This document shows, in pieces, positions 40,320-51,709 of a stretch of DNA of 64,000 bases. The DNA lies in assembly GCA_008015505.1 (NCBI GenBank), contig SSFR01000008.1:1-64000 (forward strand). Reading direction: 5' to 3'. This DNA comes from Pedobacter sp. Lineage in GTDB: Bacteria; Bacteroidota; Bacteroidia; Sphingobacteriales; Sphingobacteriaceae. The notes below the pieces were generated by a model. It was not told where the DNA came from. It saw nothing but the letters and a program-made list of their open reading frames with translations, and did not search any database. Each line of letters opens with the position of its first letter. Positions within the stretch are counted from its first letter, which is position 1. A program made the translations under genes and the position numbers.

Positions 40320-40919
40320 ATGAGTTCTATAACCCTCCAATCAAAGAGTGATCAGGAATTAGTTTCTGATTATGTAAATGGAAACGAAGCTTGCCTTGAG
40401 GAGCTCATCCGACGAAACAAGGCGAAAATATTTACAGCCATTCAACTTCTAGTTAAAGACTCCTATCTAGCAGAAGACATTTTCCAGGAAACGTTTATCA
40501 AAGTGATCAACACATTAAAAGCCGGAAAATACAAAGAAGAAGGTCGGTTCTTATACTGGGTGATGCGTATTGCGCACAACTTAATCATTGATCATTTCCG
40601 CAAAGAACAAAGAACTCCCCTAGTAACAACAGTGGATGGCTTTGATATTTTCGACGTCTTACAATTCCATGACGATAACGTAGAAGACCGTCTCATGCGC
40701 GAGCAATTGAACAAAGATTTAAGAACAATGATCTATCATTTACCTTCTGAGCAAAAGGAGGTACTTATCATGCGTTATTATGGGAACCTAAGTTTTAAGG
40801 AAATCGCTTCTATTACAGATGTAAGCATCAATACGGCTTTAGGAAGAATGCGTTACGCACTTGCAGGCATTCGAAAAATGATGCTATCGAACAAAAACTC
40901 ACTTAAAAGTTTAGCCTAA
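40320..40919 (+). CDS. RNA polymerase sigma-70 family factor (ECF-like)
   Basis: This 199-residue sigma factor has region 2 (DYVNGNEACLEELIRRN, then AEDIFQETFIKV) and region 4 (SEQKEVLIMRYYGNLSFKEI, then VSINTALGRMRYAL). Length and layout fit the group of ECF-like factors found in most Bacteroidota. No anti-sigma factor follows, so control must come from elsewhere. It is monocistronic and followed by a terminator hairpin at 40954-40979. Confidence 0.93.
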   Translation: MSSITLQSKSDQELVSDYVNGNEACLEELIRRNKAKIFTAIQLLVKDSYLAEDIFQETFIKVINTLKAGKYKEEGRFLYWVMRIAHNLIIDHFRKEQRTPLVTTVDGFDIFDVLQFHDDNVEDRLMREQLNKDLRTMIYHLPSEQKEVLIMRYYGNLSFKEIASITDVSINTALGRMRYALAGIRKMMLSNKNSLKSLA

Positions 40920-40949
40920 TCGAATTACTTCTACTCTTCTTTCTTCTTA

Positions 40950-40985
40950 ATCTCCCGCCCTTAAACCTCGAAGGGCGGGGATTTC
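40950..40985 (+). terminator. Terminator after the sigma factor gene
   Basis: CCCGCCCTT (40954-40962) pairs with AAGGGCGGG (40971-40979), followed by a short T-containing tail. Confidence 0.65.
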
Positions 40986-41106
40986 TGACAGATTACTCTC
41001 AAAATCACCTGAAATGAATGCTTCTCCAATTACCCACCTGTAATTATATCAAAACATGACCATTTTATAACATTTAAAAGTGTTGATAAATAATGATTAA
41101 AAATAA

Positions 41107-42522
41107 ATGAAAATTCTTTTGACTGGGACAACGGGCTATATCGGGAAAAGACTTTTACCTATTCTATTGGCACAGAATCATGAAGTATTTTGCTGTTTAA
41201 GGGATAAAAATAGATTCTATTATCCCAAAATGTTAGAAAACAAGATTCACGTGATTGAAGTTGATTTTCTAAAAAAAGAAACCTTAAAAGTAATTCCAAA
41301 AGACATAGACGCAGCTTATTATTTAGTTCACTCTATGTCTGACTCTGTAGACAATTATGATGAATTAGAGCACACTTCAGCTAACAATTTTGTAAAAAAA
41401 ATAAATCAAACAAATGCAAAACAAGTAATTTATCTAAGTGGAATAGTAAACAGCAACTCTCTTTCTAAACATTTATCATCGAGAAAACATGTTGAAGAAA
41501 TTTTATATACCGGAAAATTTGCTACTACTACCCTTAGAGCTGGAATTATCATCGGTTCAGGAAGTGCTTCTTTCGAAATCATCCGAGATTTGGTTAATAA
41601 ACTCCCTTTTATGATTGCACCCAAATGGATAAATACAAAATGTCAACCCATTGCAATTTCGGATGTATTAGAGTTTTTATCAAAATCTTTACTAAATCCG
41701 CTAACTTACAATCAAAGTTTTGACATTGGGGGAGCTGATGTTTTAACTTATAAAGACATGCTAATGGGTTTTGCTAAAGCAAAAAAATTAAAACGGTGGA
41801 TTTTTAGTGTCCCAGTCATGACACCCAAGTTATCTTCTTATTGGTTGTATTTTATAACATCTACCTCCTATAAACTGGCTTCTGCATTAGTCAGTAGTAT
41901 GACAGTAGAAGTCATCTGTAAGGATAGTAAAATAAATATGCTTTTAGATATAAATCCTATGTCCTACAAAGAAGCCTTATCAAAAGCATTAATAAAAATA
42001 AATGAAAATAATGTTGCTTCAAGTTGGAAAGATTCACTAATTAGTGGTCTAATTAATGGCAACATTACTGAATATTTAAAAATTCCTACAAAGAACTGTT
42101 ATGTAGACAAACGAAAAATAGAAATCAATGATCGAGAGTTCACTATCAAAAGAATATGGTCTATTGGTGGAGAAACTGGCTGGTATTACAGTAATTGGCT
42201 TTGGAGTTTACGCGGCTTTATTGATAAACTTTTTGGTGGTGTAGGATTTGAAAGAGGGAGAAGAGACAAATATGATATTCATGCAGGAGATACCTTAGAT
42301 TTTTGGCGTGTAATATATGCAAACAAAGAGGAAGGAAATCTAATATTATTTGCAGAAATGAAATTACCTGGGAAAGCATGGCTAGAGTTTAAAATTATAG
42401 AAAACATACTTTATCAAACTGCAACATTTAAACCAAAAGGCGTTTGTGGTAAATTATATTGGTATTCTGTTTTGCCATTTCATGGACTTATTTTTAACGG
42501 AATGCTGAAAAGACTTATATAA
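41107..42522 (+). CDS. SDR-family NAD(P)-binding protein with C-terminal DUF2867 domain
   Basis: This 471-residue protein begins with a Rossmann fold (LLTGTTGYIGKRLL). The extended-SDR segment DAAYYLVHSMS follows, and the last third fits DUF2867 (IWSIGGETGWYYSNWLWSLR). Relatives are uncharacterised; nucleoside-diphosphate-sugar epimerase or reductase roles are usually guessed. It has lower GC than its neighbours. Directly downstream lies the decayed serine recombinase, so it may have been acquired with mobile DNA. Confidence 0.88.
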   Translation: MKILLTGTTGYIGKRLLPILLAQNHEVFCCLRDKNRFYYPKMLENKIHVIEVDFLKKETLKVIPKDIDAAYYLVHSMSDSVDNYDELEHTSANNFVKKINQTNAKQVIYLSGIVNSNSLSKHLSSRKHVEEILYTGKFATTTLRAGIIIGSGSASFEIIRDLVNKLPFMIAPKWINTKCQPIAISDVLEFLSKSLLNPLTYNQSFDIGGADVLTYKDMLMGFAKAKKLKRWIFSVPVMTPKLSSYWLYFITSTSYKLASALVSSMTVEVICKDSKINMLLDINPMSYKEALSKALIKINENNVASSWKDSLISGLINGNITEYLKIPTKNCYVDKRKIEINDREFTIKRIWSIGGETGWYYSNWLWSLRGFIDKLFGGVGFERGRRDKYDIHAGDTLDFWRVIYANKEEGNLILFAEMKLPGKAWLEFKIIENILYQTATFKPKGVCGKLYWYSVLPFHGLIFNGMLKRLI

Positions 42523-42689
42523 ACAAAAACAATTAAGTTGAACCCCTAAATACAGAATATCTCCCGTAGAAAATAGGCCGAAAGTTAGGCAATAGCCTAG
42601 GTAGTACATATTTTCGTATACAGTGATTTTTTGATTTTCCTTCCAGTTCCCCACGCTAAAGTTGACTCCTTCGTCAGTTGCCTATGAAT

Positions 42690-43274
<585 letters not shown>

Positions 43275-43382
43275 CAAAGCCATTTAGTCTAACCAGAATT
43301 TTCTTTTTTCACTCCAATGAACTGCCGACAGAAATTTTGTTTTTGATAGTTTTATGCTTGACCACCATTTGCCAATATTCAT

Positions 43383-43862
43383 TTAGTTAAACTGCCATAT
43401 GTAAAAGTTTAAGTAGCTTGCGAACAGAATCCATAATAAATATAGAAGCATCAGCAGCGATACTGCCCTCATTTTTTGGTAAGTAATGCAAATTATCGTG
43501 CCGACCAGAATATCCATGGCGACCAAAACTATGAGAGAAAGACCCGTTAAGTGATAATGGAAAAACAAAGGAGTCCAGCTCCAATTTAAGATAAGCTGAG
43601 CCAGGTATAAGGTCTTGATAATACTTAGCCTGGGAAATGCTTTAGGTCGCCAAATGAGCCAGCCGCAAACGCCAATAATGCCGTATAGAATAGTCCATGC
43701 TATTGGAAATACATAATTTGCAGGCGTCAGAGTTGAACGAATTAAAGTGTTATACCAAGTACTAATATCCGACTTGGTTAAAGAGCCTATAACTCCGCCA
43801 ATTGCGATTAGACCTAAGGTCCAGATGATTAAATAGAGGTGGCTTTTATTTCCTAAATTCAT
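43383..43862 (-). CDS. tspO: TspO/MBR (translocator protein) family membrane protein
   Basis: This roughly 159-residue protein has five hydrophobic segments and the Trp-rich pattern of the family (TPANYVFPIAWTILYGIIG and LNWSWTPLFF). TspO proteins bind tetrapyrroles and take part in stress responses. The start at 43862 (MNLGNKSHLY) gives the usual length; a longer frame from 43919 adds 19 residues without family likeness. It lies between two decayed mobile genes, so it may have been acquired with them. Confidence 0.88.
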   Translation of the reverse strand: MNLGNKSHLYLIIWTLGLIAIGGVIGSLTKSDISTWYNTLIRSTLTPANYVFPIAWTILYGIIGVCGWLIWRPKAFPRLSIIKTLYLAQLILNWSWTPLFFHYHLTGLSLIVLVAMDILVGTIICITYQKMRAVSLLMLLYLLWILFASYLNFYIWQFN

Positions 43863-43974
43863 AAACGGTAGACTCATCTTGGTTAGTGGCTTGCCTAACT
43901 TTGGATAGGCTTTTTGCATTTAGGGCTGAATGGATTAACTGATTTATGTATGTAATTCTGCTGACATACACTCC

Positions 43975-44023
43975 AGCCTAAAGGCATTGGAGGTTCTGCT
44001 ACCTCCGCACAGGCTAATGCCTT
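43975..44023. repeat. Nested hairpin at the end of the tnpB remnant
   Basis: AAGGCATT (43981-43988) pairs with AATGCCTT (44016-44023), and inside it GGAGGT (43989-43994) pairs with ACCTCC (44001-44006). It overlaps the end of the TnpB remnant. In IS200/IS605-type elements the right end and the guide RNA lie here, so this may be their relic. Confidence 0.5.
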
Positions 44024-44652
44024 ACGTTGACCATAGCGAGCAGTACCCCCCTGCTCAAAATATTCTTAGCCGCGTTCACATCTGCATTTGACGTATTGGA
44101 GCAGCTGGTACACAGAAATCTGCTTTGTAAAATTATGCTTTTGGTATCTCTTTGTCAACAACAGCTGCAAATCTGACCAGTATGCTTCGGATTCACCCTC
44201 ACCGGTTTGGTTTTGTGCTACAGCATCATTCCGAAATTACCACAGCCACAATCTAAAATAGAGCGATTCAAGCCTAACTTTGCAGCTACATTTTTGCCAT
44301 GCTCTTATGCAGTACCTTTGGCATTTTTACTCATATTTTTGATCTTCAAATCTTCCATATAGACTATGAAGTTTTGTTTAGCAATCCGTGTACTTTCTTT
44401 ATGCAGAAAGTCTTTGCGAACGTTGGCAATCGTATAATGCAACCCAGCGAGTTTTTTAGCCTGTCGTGTCCATCGATTAGATTCTTTCTTTTTTCTTGCT
44501 AAAGACCTGTTTTCGATACTTAGGTGACCTTCATTACGTTTGAAATGTTTTGAATTGGCAACAAATTGACCGTTGGAATCTATACAGAAATAAGCAATGC
44601 CCATATCAATTTCGATAGCTTGGTTCTCGCTAACAAATTTGACAGGATATTA
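44014..44652 (-). pseudogene. Remnant of an IS200/IS605-type TnpB (OrfB)
   Basis: Only the RuvC-like C-terminal half remains, starting near VKFVSENQAIEIDMGIAYF with the RuvC-I Asp. The Arg/Lys-rich ARKKKESNRWTRQAKKLAG segment and VYMEDLKI follow. Past the stop in AKGTA the same frame runs on through two further in-frame stops (TAG, TGA), with zinc-finger pieces (CSCC, CTSC) and the RuvC-III motif NADVNAAKNIL. The N-terminal half is missing. It is a dead copy. Confidence 0.88.
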
Positions 44653-44749
44653 ATAGCTTCTATACTACCTTATTTTTTTTACAAATTTTTCAGATTAATT
44701 GAAATATTTTGGGTATAGATCACGTTATTTGCAGTAAAAAAACATGCTT

Positions 44750-44950
44750 ATGACAGATCTTTACCCACAAAATCCAAGTTCTTTATCCGATGATAAGGTA
44801 AAAAAAGATAATCCTGCAAAGCCAGAATTGTCTAAAGAAGATGAGCTTTTCTTCAATGCAATTAAAAAGGCATTGTATCAAATTGAAAAAGAACCTTCTT
44901 CATCAACTATTAAAAATATCTTGAAGCATTCAAAAAATTCCAAGTCCTAA
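44750..44950 (+). CDS. Small hypothetical protein
   Basis: 66 residues from the ATG at 44750 (MTDLYPQNPSS); an ATG two codons upstream is also possible. It is hydrophilic and Lys/Ser-rich, with one helix (KEDELFFNAIKKALYQIEK). No domain is recognised. It lies between the TnpB remnant and a MITE-like repeat, so it could be a real small gene or a chance frame; codon use looks normal for the window. Confidence 0.5.
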   Translation: MTDLYPQNPSSLSDDKVKKDNPAKPELSKEDELFFNAIKKALYQIEKEPSSSTIKNILKHSKNSKS

Positions 44951-45046
44951 AAACCAAGTTTTTATTGTAGCAAGTTAACTTAACGGGCTCTAAGCTCTTC
45001 ATGAATTCGGCAGTTTTATCGCTTCTAAATGCATGTGTAGTTCTAA

Positions 45047-45189
45047 GAGCCCGTTTAGCTTATGGATCTTTTTGGCTTCAATTTTGTTCAACTTTTTCGC
45101 CATAGAAGCCCCACTATGGCGAAAAAATCTGCCTCATTTTGCTCAAAAGTACCCTATAATAATTTCACGAAATAAAATTTAAGCGGGCT
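45047..45189. repeat. MITE-like dispersed repeat, copy A
   Basis: 143 bp with imperfect terminal inverted repeats (AGCCCGTTTA against AGCGGGCT at the right end). It shares the internal segments TTTTTGGCT, CGCCATAGAAGCCC and ATAATTTCA with copies C and D. A further 10-bp inverted pair, AACGGGCTCT (44982-44991) with AGAGCCCGTT (45046-45055), suggests an older copy overlapping its left end. It carries no gene. The nth start codon lies 29 bases past its right end. Confidence 0.75.
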
Positions 45190-45205
45190 ATAAAAGATTA
45201 GCTCT

Positions 45206-45213
45206 TATCTTTG
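45206..45213 (+). promoter_or_regulatory. -7 box directly before nth
   Basis: TATCTTTG is a perfect TAnnTTTG box that ends 4 bases before the nth ATG. If used, transcription would start at or next to the start codon, giving a leaderless message. No clear -33 TTTG is at the usual distance, where the MITE-like repeat ends. Confidence 0.4.
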
Positions 45214-45217
45214 TTTA

Positions 45218-45868
45218 ATGCTCAAAAAAGATCGATATAAAGCCTTTGTTGATTATTTCTCTATACATCAGCCTCAAGCCGAAACTGAACTACATTATCA
45301 AAACCCCTATGAATTACTAGTGGCTGTTATTCTATCTGCGCAATGCACCGATAAACGCATTAATCAAGTAACACCCGACCTGTTTGAGCGCTTTCCAAAT
45401 CCCATAAGCCTAGCACAAAGTCCACCCGAAGAAATTTTTCATTACATCAAAAGCGTAAGCTATCCAAACAACAAGGCAAAGCACTTAGCCGGAATGGCGA
45501 AAATGCTCGTGGATCATTTCGGAGGTCAAGTCCCCGCTACCGTCGAAGAGCTACAGAAAATGCCTGGCGTTGGACGAAAAACAGCCAATGTTATCGTATC
45601 CGTTATTCATCAAGCCCCAGCAATGGCCGTTGACACACATGTTTTTCGCGTAGCTAATCGACTTGGCCTCACACAAAATGCTAAAACCCCATTAAGTACC
45701 GAAAAACAATTGGTCAAAAACCTCCCAGAAGACAAAATTCATCTGGCACACCATTGGCTCATTTTACATGGACGATATATCTGCATCGCCCGAAAACCTA
45801 AATGTACAATTTGTCCACTAACTAGCTTCTGCAAGTATTATGAACAAAATTACCCTATGAGTAAATAA
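45218..45868 (+). CDS. nth: Endonuclease III (DNA glycosylase/AP lyase)
   Basis: This 216-residue base-excision repair enzyme removes oxidised pyrimidines. The helix-hairpin-helix is in LQKMPGVGRKTANVIV, with the catalytic Lys, and the catalytic Asp is in AVDTHVFRVANRLGL. The C-terminal 4Fe-4S loop has the full C-x6-C-x2-C-x5-C pattern (CIARKPKCTICPLTSFC). Transcribed alone, next to a MITE-like repeat on its 5' side. Confidence 0.97.
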   Translation: MLKKDRYKAFVDYFSIHQPQAETELHYQNPYELLVAVILSAQCTDKRINQVTPDLFERFPNPISLAQSPPEEIFHYIKSVSYPNNKAKHLAGMAKMLVDHFGGQVPATVEELQKMPGVGRKTANVIVSVIHQAPAMAVDTHVFRVANRLGLTQNAKTPLSTEKQLVKNLPEDKIHLAHHWLILHGRYICIARKPKCTICPLTSFCKYYEQNYPMSK

Positions 45869-46013
45869 TAGCTACTATTCATTCCATAGGCTGACGGCCC
45901 AAAGGGCTTTCCGGCAGAAATTCGTAACTTCGTGGCCTTGTTGACTTTGCAAGCATGCCAAGATTCATTTAGTGGCAGCCCGCACTGTTGATTATGCTAA
46001 AAAACGAATTACT

Positions 46014-49000
46014 ATGCTAGGTTTTCTCAGTAAATTATTTGGAAGTAAATCAGACCGTGATATCAAACTCATTCGACCTTTAGTCGACCAAATTAAGGTG
46101 GCTTATGCTGAGCTATATACACTCAGCAATGATGAACTACGCGAAAAAACACCCCGCTTCAAAGCTCAAATTGCTGCTCATCTGGCTGATATCGACAATG
46201 AAATCGCTGATATCATCTTTAAAGCCGAAGATCCAAAGCTCACTATACACGAAAAAACGGCCTGGTACGACCAACTAGACAAACTGCGAAAAGATCGTGA
46301 CAAGTACTTAGAAGAAATTCTTTTGGTGATCTTGCCCGAAGCCTTTGCAGTGATGAAGGAAACTGCTCGCCGATTTACAGAAAATAAAACGATTGAAGTA
46401 ACAGCCACCCCATTTGATCGAGATTTAGCTGCCAAAAAATCGAACGTACTCATCCAAGGCGACAAAGCCATCCATCACAATACTTGGATGGCCGCTGGAA
46501 ACGAAGTGGTATGGAATATGGTTCACTATGATGTTCAATTAATTGGGGGTATTGTACTTCATCAAGGAAAAATTGCTGAGATGGCCACCGGAGAAGGTAA
46601 AACATTAGTAGGAACACTACCAGCTTATCTCAATGCCCTAGCAGGACAAGGAGTTCATATCGTTACGGTAAACGACTACCTGGCCCGACGCGACTCGGAA
46701 TGGAATGGACCACTATTCGAATTCCATGGCTTGAGCGTCGATTGCATCGATAAACATCAACCCAACTCCGACGAGCGCCGTAAAGCCTACTTGGCCGACA
46801 TTACCTTTGGGACCAATAATGAGTTTGGATTTGATTATCTGCGCGACAACATGACCTTATCTCCAGAGAGTTTAGTTCAACGCAAATTACACTTTGCCAT
46901 GGTGGATGAGGTCGATTCGGTATTAATCGACGACGCCCGTACCCCACTTATCATCTCTGGACCAATACCTAAAGGCGATGAACACGAATTTTATGACCTA
47001 AAACCCCGTATCGAGCGCCTAGTCAATGCACAAAAAAACTACATCAATACCGTACTTAATGAAGCCAAAAAGCTAATCAATGACGGCAAATCAGGTGTGG
47101 AAGAAGGTGGACTAGCACTACTTCGCGCTTATCGAGGTTTGCCAAAAAACAAAGCACTCATCAAATTCTTGAGTGAGTCAGGCATCAAACAAATCTTAAT
47201 CAAGACGGAAAATAATTACATGCAAGATCAGGGCAAAGAAATGCCTAAAGTGGATGCTGAACTATTTTTTGTCATCGACGAAAAAAATAATCAAGTAGAG
47301 CTTACTGAGAAGGGTATTGAGCTAATCACTGCTTCAGGAGAAGACCCCCACTTCTTCGTCATGCCTGATGTGGGAACAGAAATTGCTGACCTGGAGAAGT
47401 CCACACTTTCCAACGAAGAAAAAATAGCCAAAAAGGATGAGCTCATGCGCAATTTTTCGATCAAATCGGAACGTATTCATTCTGTCAATCAGCTATTGAA
47501 AGCCTACACTCTTTTCGAAAAAGATATTGAATACATCATCGACGAGGGGAAAATCAAGTTGGTTGATGAGCAAACGGGACGTATCATGGAAGGACGACGC
47601 TATTCTGATGGCTTGCATCAAGCAATCGAGGCCAAGGAAAATGTCAAAGTGGAAGATGCCACGCAAACCTATGCTACCATCACCCTGCAAAATTACTTCC
47701 GGATGTACCATAAGCTCTGTGGAATGACAGGTACAGCAACCACCGAGGCTGGAGAATTATGGCAGATCTATAAACTAGATGTGGTTGAGATACCGACTAA
47801 TGTACTCACACAGCGAAAGGATCAAGAAGATATGGTATACCGCACCGTCCGTGAAAAGTACAACGCCGTAGCTGACGAAATCACCAAACTTACCCAAGCC
47901 GGGCGGCCAGTGTTGGTAGGTACAACTTCAGTCGAAATATCCGAACTCTTGAGTCGTATGCTCAAACTACGTGGCATTAAACATAATGTATTAAATGCCA
48001 AGCTCCATCAAAAAGAGGCTGACATTGTGGCCGAAGCAGGTCAAGCAGGAACAGTAACCATTGCAACCAACATGGCTGGTCGTGGTACCGATATCAAACT
48101 AGGAACAGGCGTACGAGAAGCAGGCGGTTTAGCTATCGTAGGTACTGAACGTCATGAATCGCGCCGTGTCGATCGCCAGTTGCGCGGTCGTGCTGGTAGA
48201 CAAGGAGACCCGGGGTCTTCTCAGTTTTTTGTCTCCCTAGAAGATAATTTGATGCGACTGTTTGGTTCGGAGCGAATCTCAAATATCATGGTCCGGATGG
48301 GTATCGAAGAAGGCGAGGTAATTCAGCATTCAATGATTACTAAATCAATAGAACGAGCTCAACGCAAAGTAGAAGAGAACAATTTTGGCGTACGTAAACG
48401 TTTATTAGAATATGACGACGTAATGAATGCACAACGCTCAGTTGTTTATGCCAAACGTAAAAATGCCCTATTTGGAGAACGCTTAGACGTGGATTTGAGT
48501 AATACCATTTTCGATGTCGTTGAAGATATTGTTGCTGAGTATAAAGAGGAAAAAAACTTTGAAGGATTCAAACTAGAAATTATTCGTATTTTCTCTGTTG
48601 ATCCGGAAGTATCGGACAAAGATTTTTCCGACAGCTCAATCCACTCTTTAACAGATCAAATTTTCAATATAATTAGTGCATTTTATCAACGTAAATCAGA
48701 ATCTATTTCCCAGCACGCCCTTCCCGTACTAGAAGATGTATTCAAAGAGCGTGGTGATCAGATTGAAGAGATTATCGTTCCTTTTTCAGACGGAACACGC
48801 GTGGTGCAAATTTCAGTTAACTTGAGAAAAGCTGTAGAAACTAGGGGACGCGAAGTATCCAAAGTTTTTGAAAAAACAGTGATTTTATCTCTTATTGACG
48901 AAGCATGGAAAGAGCATCTGCGGGAAATGGATGAATTAAAGCAATCGGTACAAAATGCCGTTTACGAGCAGAAAGACCCTCTGATTGTCTATAAAATGGA

Positions 49001-49307
49001 GGCTTTCGATTTGTTCAAACAAATGTTAGCAAGTGTAAATAAAGAAGTAGTTAGCTTTTTGTTCAAAGGAAGTTTGCCGAATCAACAACCGGAACATATT
49101 CGTGAGGCACGGCCCAAGCGTGTTCAAGACCTAAGCAGACTGAAAACATCGAAACCCGAACTAGCACAAGTGGTCACCAGTGTACTCGAAGCCGATACCC
49201 GGGAACTACAAAAACCACAGCCTATTCGTGTAGAAACTAAAATTGGGCGAAACGATCCTTGCCCATGCGGAAGTGGGAAAAAATATAAAAGCTGTCATGG
49301 AATGTGA
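46014..49307 (+). CDS. secA: Protein translocase ATPase SecA
   Basis: This 1097-residue motor drives secretion through SecYEG. Walker A is in [17 protein letters not shown], the DEAD-like box is [17 protein letters not shown], and helicase motif VI is in [15 protein letters not shown]. The C-terminus ends with the zinc/SecB-binding motif [15 protein letters not shown]. The ATG at 46014 ([16 protein letters not shown]) is used; an upstream GTG at 45972 would add an unusual N-terminus. The region between the NBD halves carries the insertion common in Bacteroidota. Confidence 0.98.
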   Translation: MLGFLSKLFGSKSDRDIKLIRPLVDQIKVAYAELYTLSNDELREKTPRFKAQIAAHLADIDNEIADIIFKAEDPKLTIHEKTAWYDQLDKLRKDRDKYLEEILLVILPEAFAVMKETARRFTENKTIEVTATPFDRDLAAKKSNVLIQGDKAIHHNTWMAAGNEVVWNMVHYDVQLIGGIVLHQGKIAEMATGEGKTLVGTLPAYLNALAGQGVHIVTVNDYLARRDSEWNGPLFEFHGLSVDCIDKHQPNSDERRKAYLADITFGTNNEFGFDYLRDNMTLSPESLVQRKLHFAMVDEVDSVLIDDARTPLIISGPIPKGDEHEFYDLKPRIERLVNAQKNYINTVLNEAKKLINDGKSGVEEGGLALLRAYRGLPKNKALIKFLSESGIKQILIKTENNYMQDQGKEMPKVDAELFFVIDEKNNQVELTEKGIELITASGEDPHFFVMPDVGTEIADLEKSTLSNEEKIAKKDELMRNFSIKSERIHSVNQLLKAYTLFEKDIEYIIDEGKIKLVDEQTGRIMEGRRYSDGLHQAIEAKENVKVEDATQTYATITLQNYFRMYHKLCGMTGTATTEAGELWQIYKLDVVEIPTNVLTQRKDQEDMVYRTVREKYNAVADEITKLTQAGRPVLVGTTSVEISELLSRMLKLRGIKHNVLNAKLHQKEADIVAEAGQAGTVTIATNMAGRGTDIKLGTGVREAGGLAIVGTERHESRRVDRQLRGRAGRQGDPGSSQFFVSLEDNLMRLFGSERISNIMVRMGIEEGEVIQHSMITKSIERAQRKVEENNFGVRKRLLEYDDVMNAQRSVVYAKRKNALFGERLDVDLSNTIFDVVEDIVAEYKEEKNFEGFKLEIIRIFSVDPEVSDKDFSDSSIHSLTDQIFNIISAFYQRKSESISQHALPVLEDVFKERGDQIEEIIVPFSDGTRVVQISVNLRKAVETRGREVSKVFEKTVILSLIDEAWKEHLREMDELKQSVQNAVYEQKDPLIVYKMEAFDLFKQMLASVNKEVVSFLFKGSLPNQQPEHIREARPKRVQDLSRLKTSKPELAQVVTSVLEADTRELQKPQPIRVETKIGRNDPCPCGSGKKYKSCHGM

Positions 49308-49358
49308 TAAGCCCTCTTCCTACCTTGTAAAGGATTAGGCTTCAATACTATAAAGCAT

Positions 49359-50543
49359 ATGCTCAAACAAAAAATTGCTGATCTAGCCACTGCCATCCAC
49401 AATGAGGTTGTAGCAACCCGACAGCATCTGCATGCCAACCCAGAGCTATCCTTCCACGAGACCCGAACAGCAGCTTTTGTAGCATCCAAGCTTGATGAAC
49501 TTGGTATCCCCTATCAAACTATGGCTAATACCGGACTGGTTGGCTTAATTAAAGGAGATAAACCTTCAGAAGCAGTAGTGGCTTTACGTGCCGATTTGGA
49601 TGCCCTACCTATCAACGAAGCCAATAATGTTCCTTATAAGTCCAAGGTAGAGGGGATAATGCATGCCTGCGGACACGATGTGCACACCTCGTCACTATTA
49701 GGAACTGCCCAAATACTGTCCAAATTAAAGAATGAGTTTGGAGGAACAGTTAAACTGATTTTTCAGCCTGGTGAAGAAAAGCTCCCAGGAGGGGCTAGCC
49801 TAATGATTAAAGAAGGCGTATTAGAGAGCCCCAAACCAGCAGCCATTATTGGCCAACACGTGATGCCTCTGATTGAAGCCGGCAAAGTTGGCTTCCGATC
49901 AGGTAAATACATGGCCTCTACCGATGAGATTTATGTCACGGTGCGTGGGAAAGGTGGACATGGCGCACAACCCCAACAAAATATAGACCCTGTACTAATT
50001 GCAGCCCATATTATCGTTGCCTTGCAGCAAATTGTGAGTCGTTTAGCTGATCCTAGAATACCTTGTGTATTATCCTTTGGCAAAGTAATCGCTAATGGGG
50101 CTACCAATGTTATTCCGAATGATGTGTATTTGGAGGGGACATTCCGCACACTAGATGAGGTTTGGCGAAAACAAGCTCACGAGAAAATGAAAAAAATGGC
50201 TGAAGGTATTGCCGAGGCAATGGGAGGCAGCTGTGAATTTAAGATTATTAACGGTTATCCCTTTTTAGTCAATGAGGAAAAACTAACGGCACAAGTACGC
50301 GCCTATGCAGAAGAGTATCTTGGCAAAGAACAGGTAAAAGATCTAGATATTTGGATGGCTGGGGAAGATTTTGCTTACTATTCACAGGTCTCAGATGCCT
50401 GTTTTTACCGCCTTGGAACACGAAATGAGACCCTCGGTATCACATCAGCAGTACATACACCAACCTTCAATATTGACGAAAAAGCACTGCAAGTAAGCAC
50501 CGGACTGATGGCCTATATTGCAATTAGATACTTGGGCAACTGA
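49359..50543 (+). CDS. M20-family amidohydrolase (N-acyl-amino-acid hydrolase type)
   Basis: This 394-residue di-metal peptidase has the metal ligands in HACGHDVHTSSLLGTA and QPGEEKLPGGASLMIKEG, and a later GKGGHGAQPQQNIDP dimerisation region. It fits subfamily M20D, which hydrolyses N-acyl amino acids, such as hippurate-like or N-acetyl compounds. The exact substrate cannot be read. It precedes the secreted protein gene by 6 bases, so the two may be one transcript. Confidence 0.95.
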   Translation: MLKQKIADLATAIHNEVVATRQHLHANPELSFHETRTAAFVASKLDELGIPYQTMANTGLVGLIKGDKPSEAVVALRADLDALPINEANNVPYKSKVEGIMHACGHDVHTSSLLGTAQILSKLKNEFGGTVKLIFQPGEEKLPGGASLMIKEGVLESPKPAAIIGQHVMPLIEAGKVGFRSGKYMASTDEIYVTVRGKGGHGAQPQQNIDPVLIAAHIIVALQQIVSRLADPRIPCVLSFGKVIANGATNVIPNDVYLEGTFRTLDEVWRKQAHEKMKKMAEGIAEAMGGSCEFKIINGYPFLVNEEKLTAQVRAYAEEYLGKEQVKDLDIWMAGEDFAYYSQVSDACFYRLGTRNETLGITSAVHTPTFNIDEKALQVSTGLMAYIAIRYLGN

Positions 50544-50549
50544 GGCATT

Positions 50550-51491
50550 ATGAAAGGAGTCCTTATTATACTAGTACTCTCGATAGCCTTGCTGACTACT
50601 GCCAAAGCTCAAAAAATACCCCGATTTAATCCAGATACTGTTTTATCAGTAACTATCGACTCACCGATCATTATTCGATCCACTCGACTAACTGCCCAAT
50701 CATTCATCGATGCTATTATGAGTGATACCAGCTTTTATAAAGCTTTCCGGGAAATGAGTAAGTATAGCTTTATTGCAGAGAACCGACTTTTCACCTATAA
50801 CAAAAAGAATCGAATCAATGCTAAAATCTATCGCCAAATATATCATGACAACAATAACACCAAACACCAAATGAAATATCTGACCAAACAAGATAGTGGT
50901 CAAGTATATCGACATAATGGCAAGTATCAGCTCTATACGGCTAAAATGTTTGATTATATTTTCATGAATGCCAATAATACGGACTTCATTCCCCAGGCAT
51001 CTGAGAAAGCTACCCTAGATGAATCCTATAAAGACAAACTTAAAACACTCATTTTTAGTCCGGGTAAACCCATTAAAGGCATTCCATTTATTGGCAGCAA
51101 AACACAAATCTTTACCCCTACAATGCGCCAGTACTATAATTATTCATTTGACCGAGGCATGTATTCAGACTCGATCCCTATTTATCGATTCAAGATTAGC
51201 CAGAAACCCGAATTAGCTAATTCCACCAAAAATGGACTCATGATCAAGGAGCTCACCACCATCTTCGATCTACGCAATTTTCAGATACTCGGTCGATACA
51301 TCGATATGAAATATGATAACCTCCTGCTCAATTTTGATGTGCAGATGAATATCGAACTAAACTATTTTGGCAATGATCAAGCACTGCTTCCCACTAAAAT
51401 AAGCTATCAAGGCAACTGGGATATCCCATTCAAAAAAGAGGAAAGAGCAAGCTTTTTGGTTTTGCATAAGGAATACCAATTGGCGAAATAA
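50550..51491 (+). CDS. Secreted protein of unknown function
   Basis: This 313-residue protein has a signal peptide ending TTAKAQ. The mature region is Tyr/Asn-rich, with DSGQVYRHNGKYQLYTAK and FDLRNFQILGRYIDMKYD. The pattern suggests a beta-rich exported protein. I know no function. It begins 6 bases after the M20 gene, perhaps co-transcribed with it. Confidence 0.87.
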   Translation: MKGVLIILVLSIALLTTAKAQKIPRFNPDTVLSVTIDSPIIIRSTRLTAQSFIDAIMSDTSFYKAFREMSKYSFIAENRLFTYNKKNRINAKIYRQIYHDNNNTKHQMKYLTKQDSGQVYRHNGKYQLYTAKMFDYIFMNANNTDFIPQASEKATLDESYKDKLKTLIFSPGKPIKGIPFIGSKTQIFTPTMRQYYNYSFDRGMYSDSIPIYRFKISQKPELANSTKNGLMIKELTTIFDLRNFQILGRYIDMKYDNLLLNFDVQMNIELNYFGNDQALLPTKISYQGNWDIPFKKEERASFLVLHKEYQLAK

Positions 51492-51709
51492 TAAAACTTG
51501 TTCACCCTCATAAGCATTTATCTCAAGTAACACTTCTTTACTACCCTTATCATGGCGCTTGTTTAAACCTTTAAATCTTGCTCTATTAATTTAACAAATT
51601 TTAACACCTGCTAAGTATAAAAGCTGTTTATATTTATAATATTATTATTTTTTAATAAAATTTTAATAACTAAGCATGACTCCCCCCTTTAAATACATGC
51701 AAAAACCGA

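Noticed and set aside
45972..46013. GTG start for SecA
   Set aside because: It adds 14 residues with no likeness to Sec[17 protein letters not shown] is the usual start.
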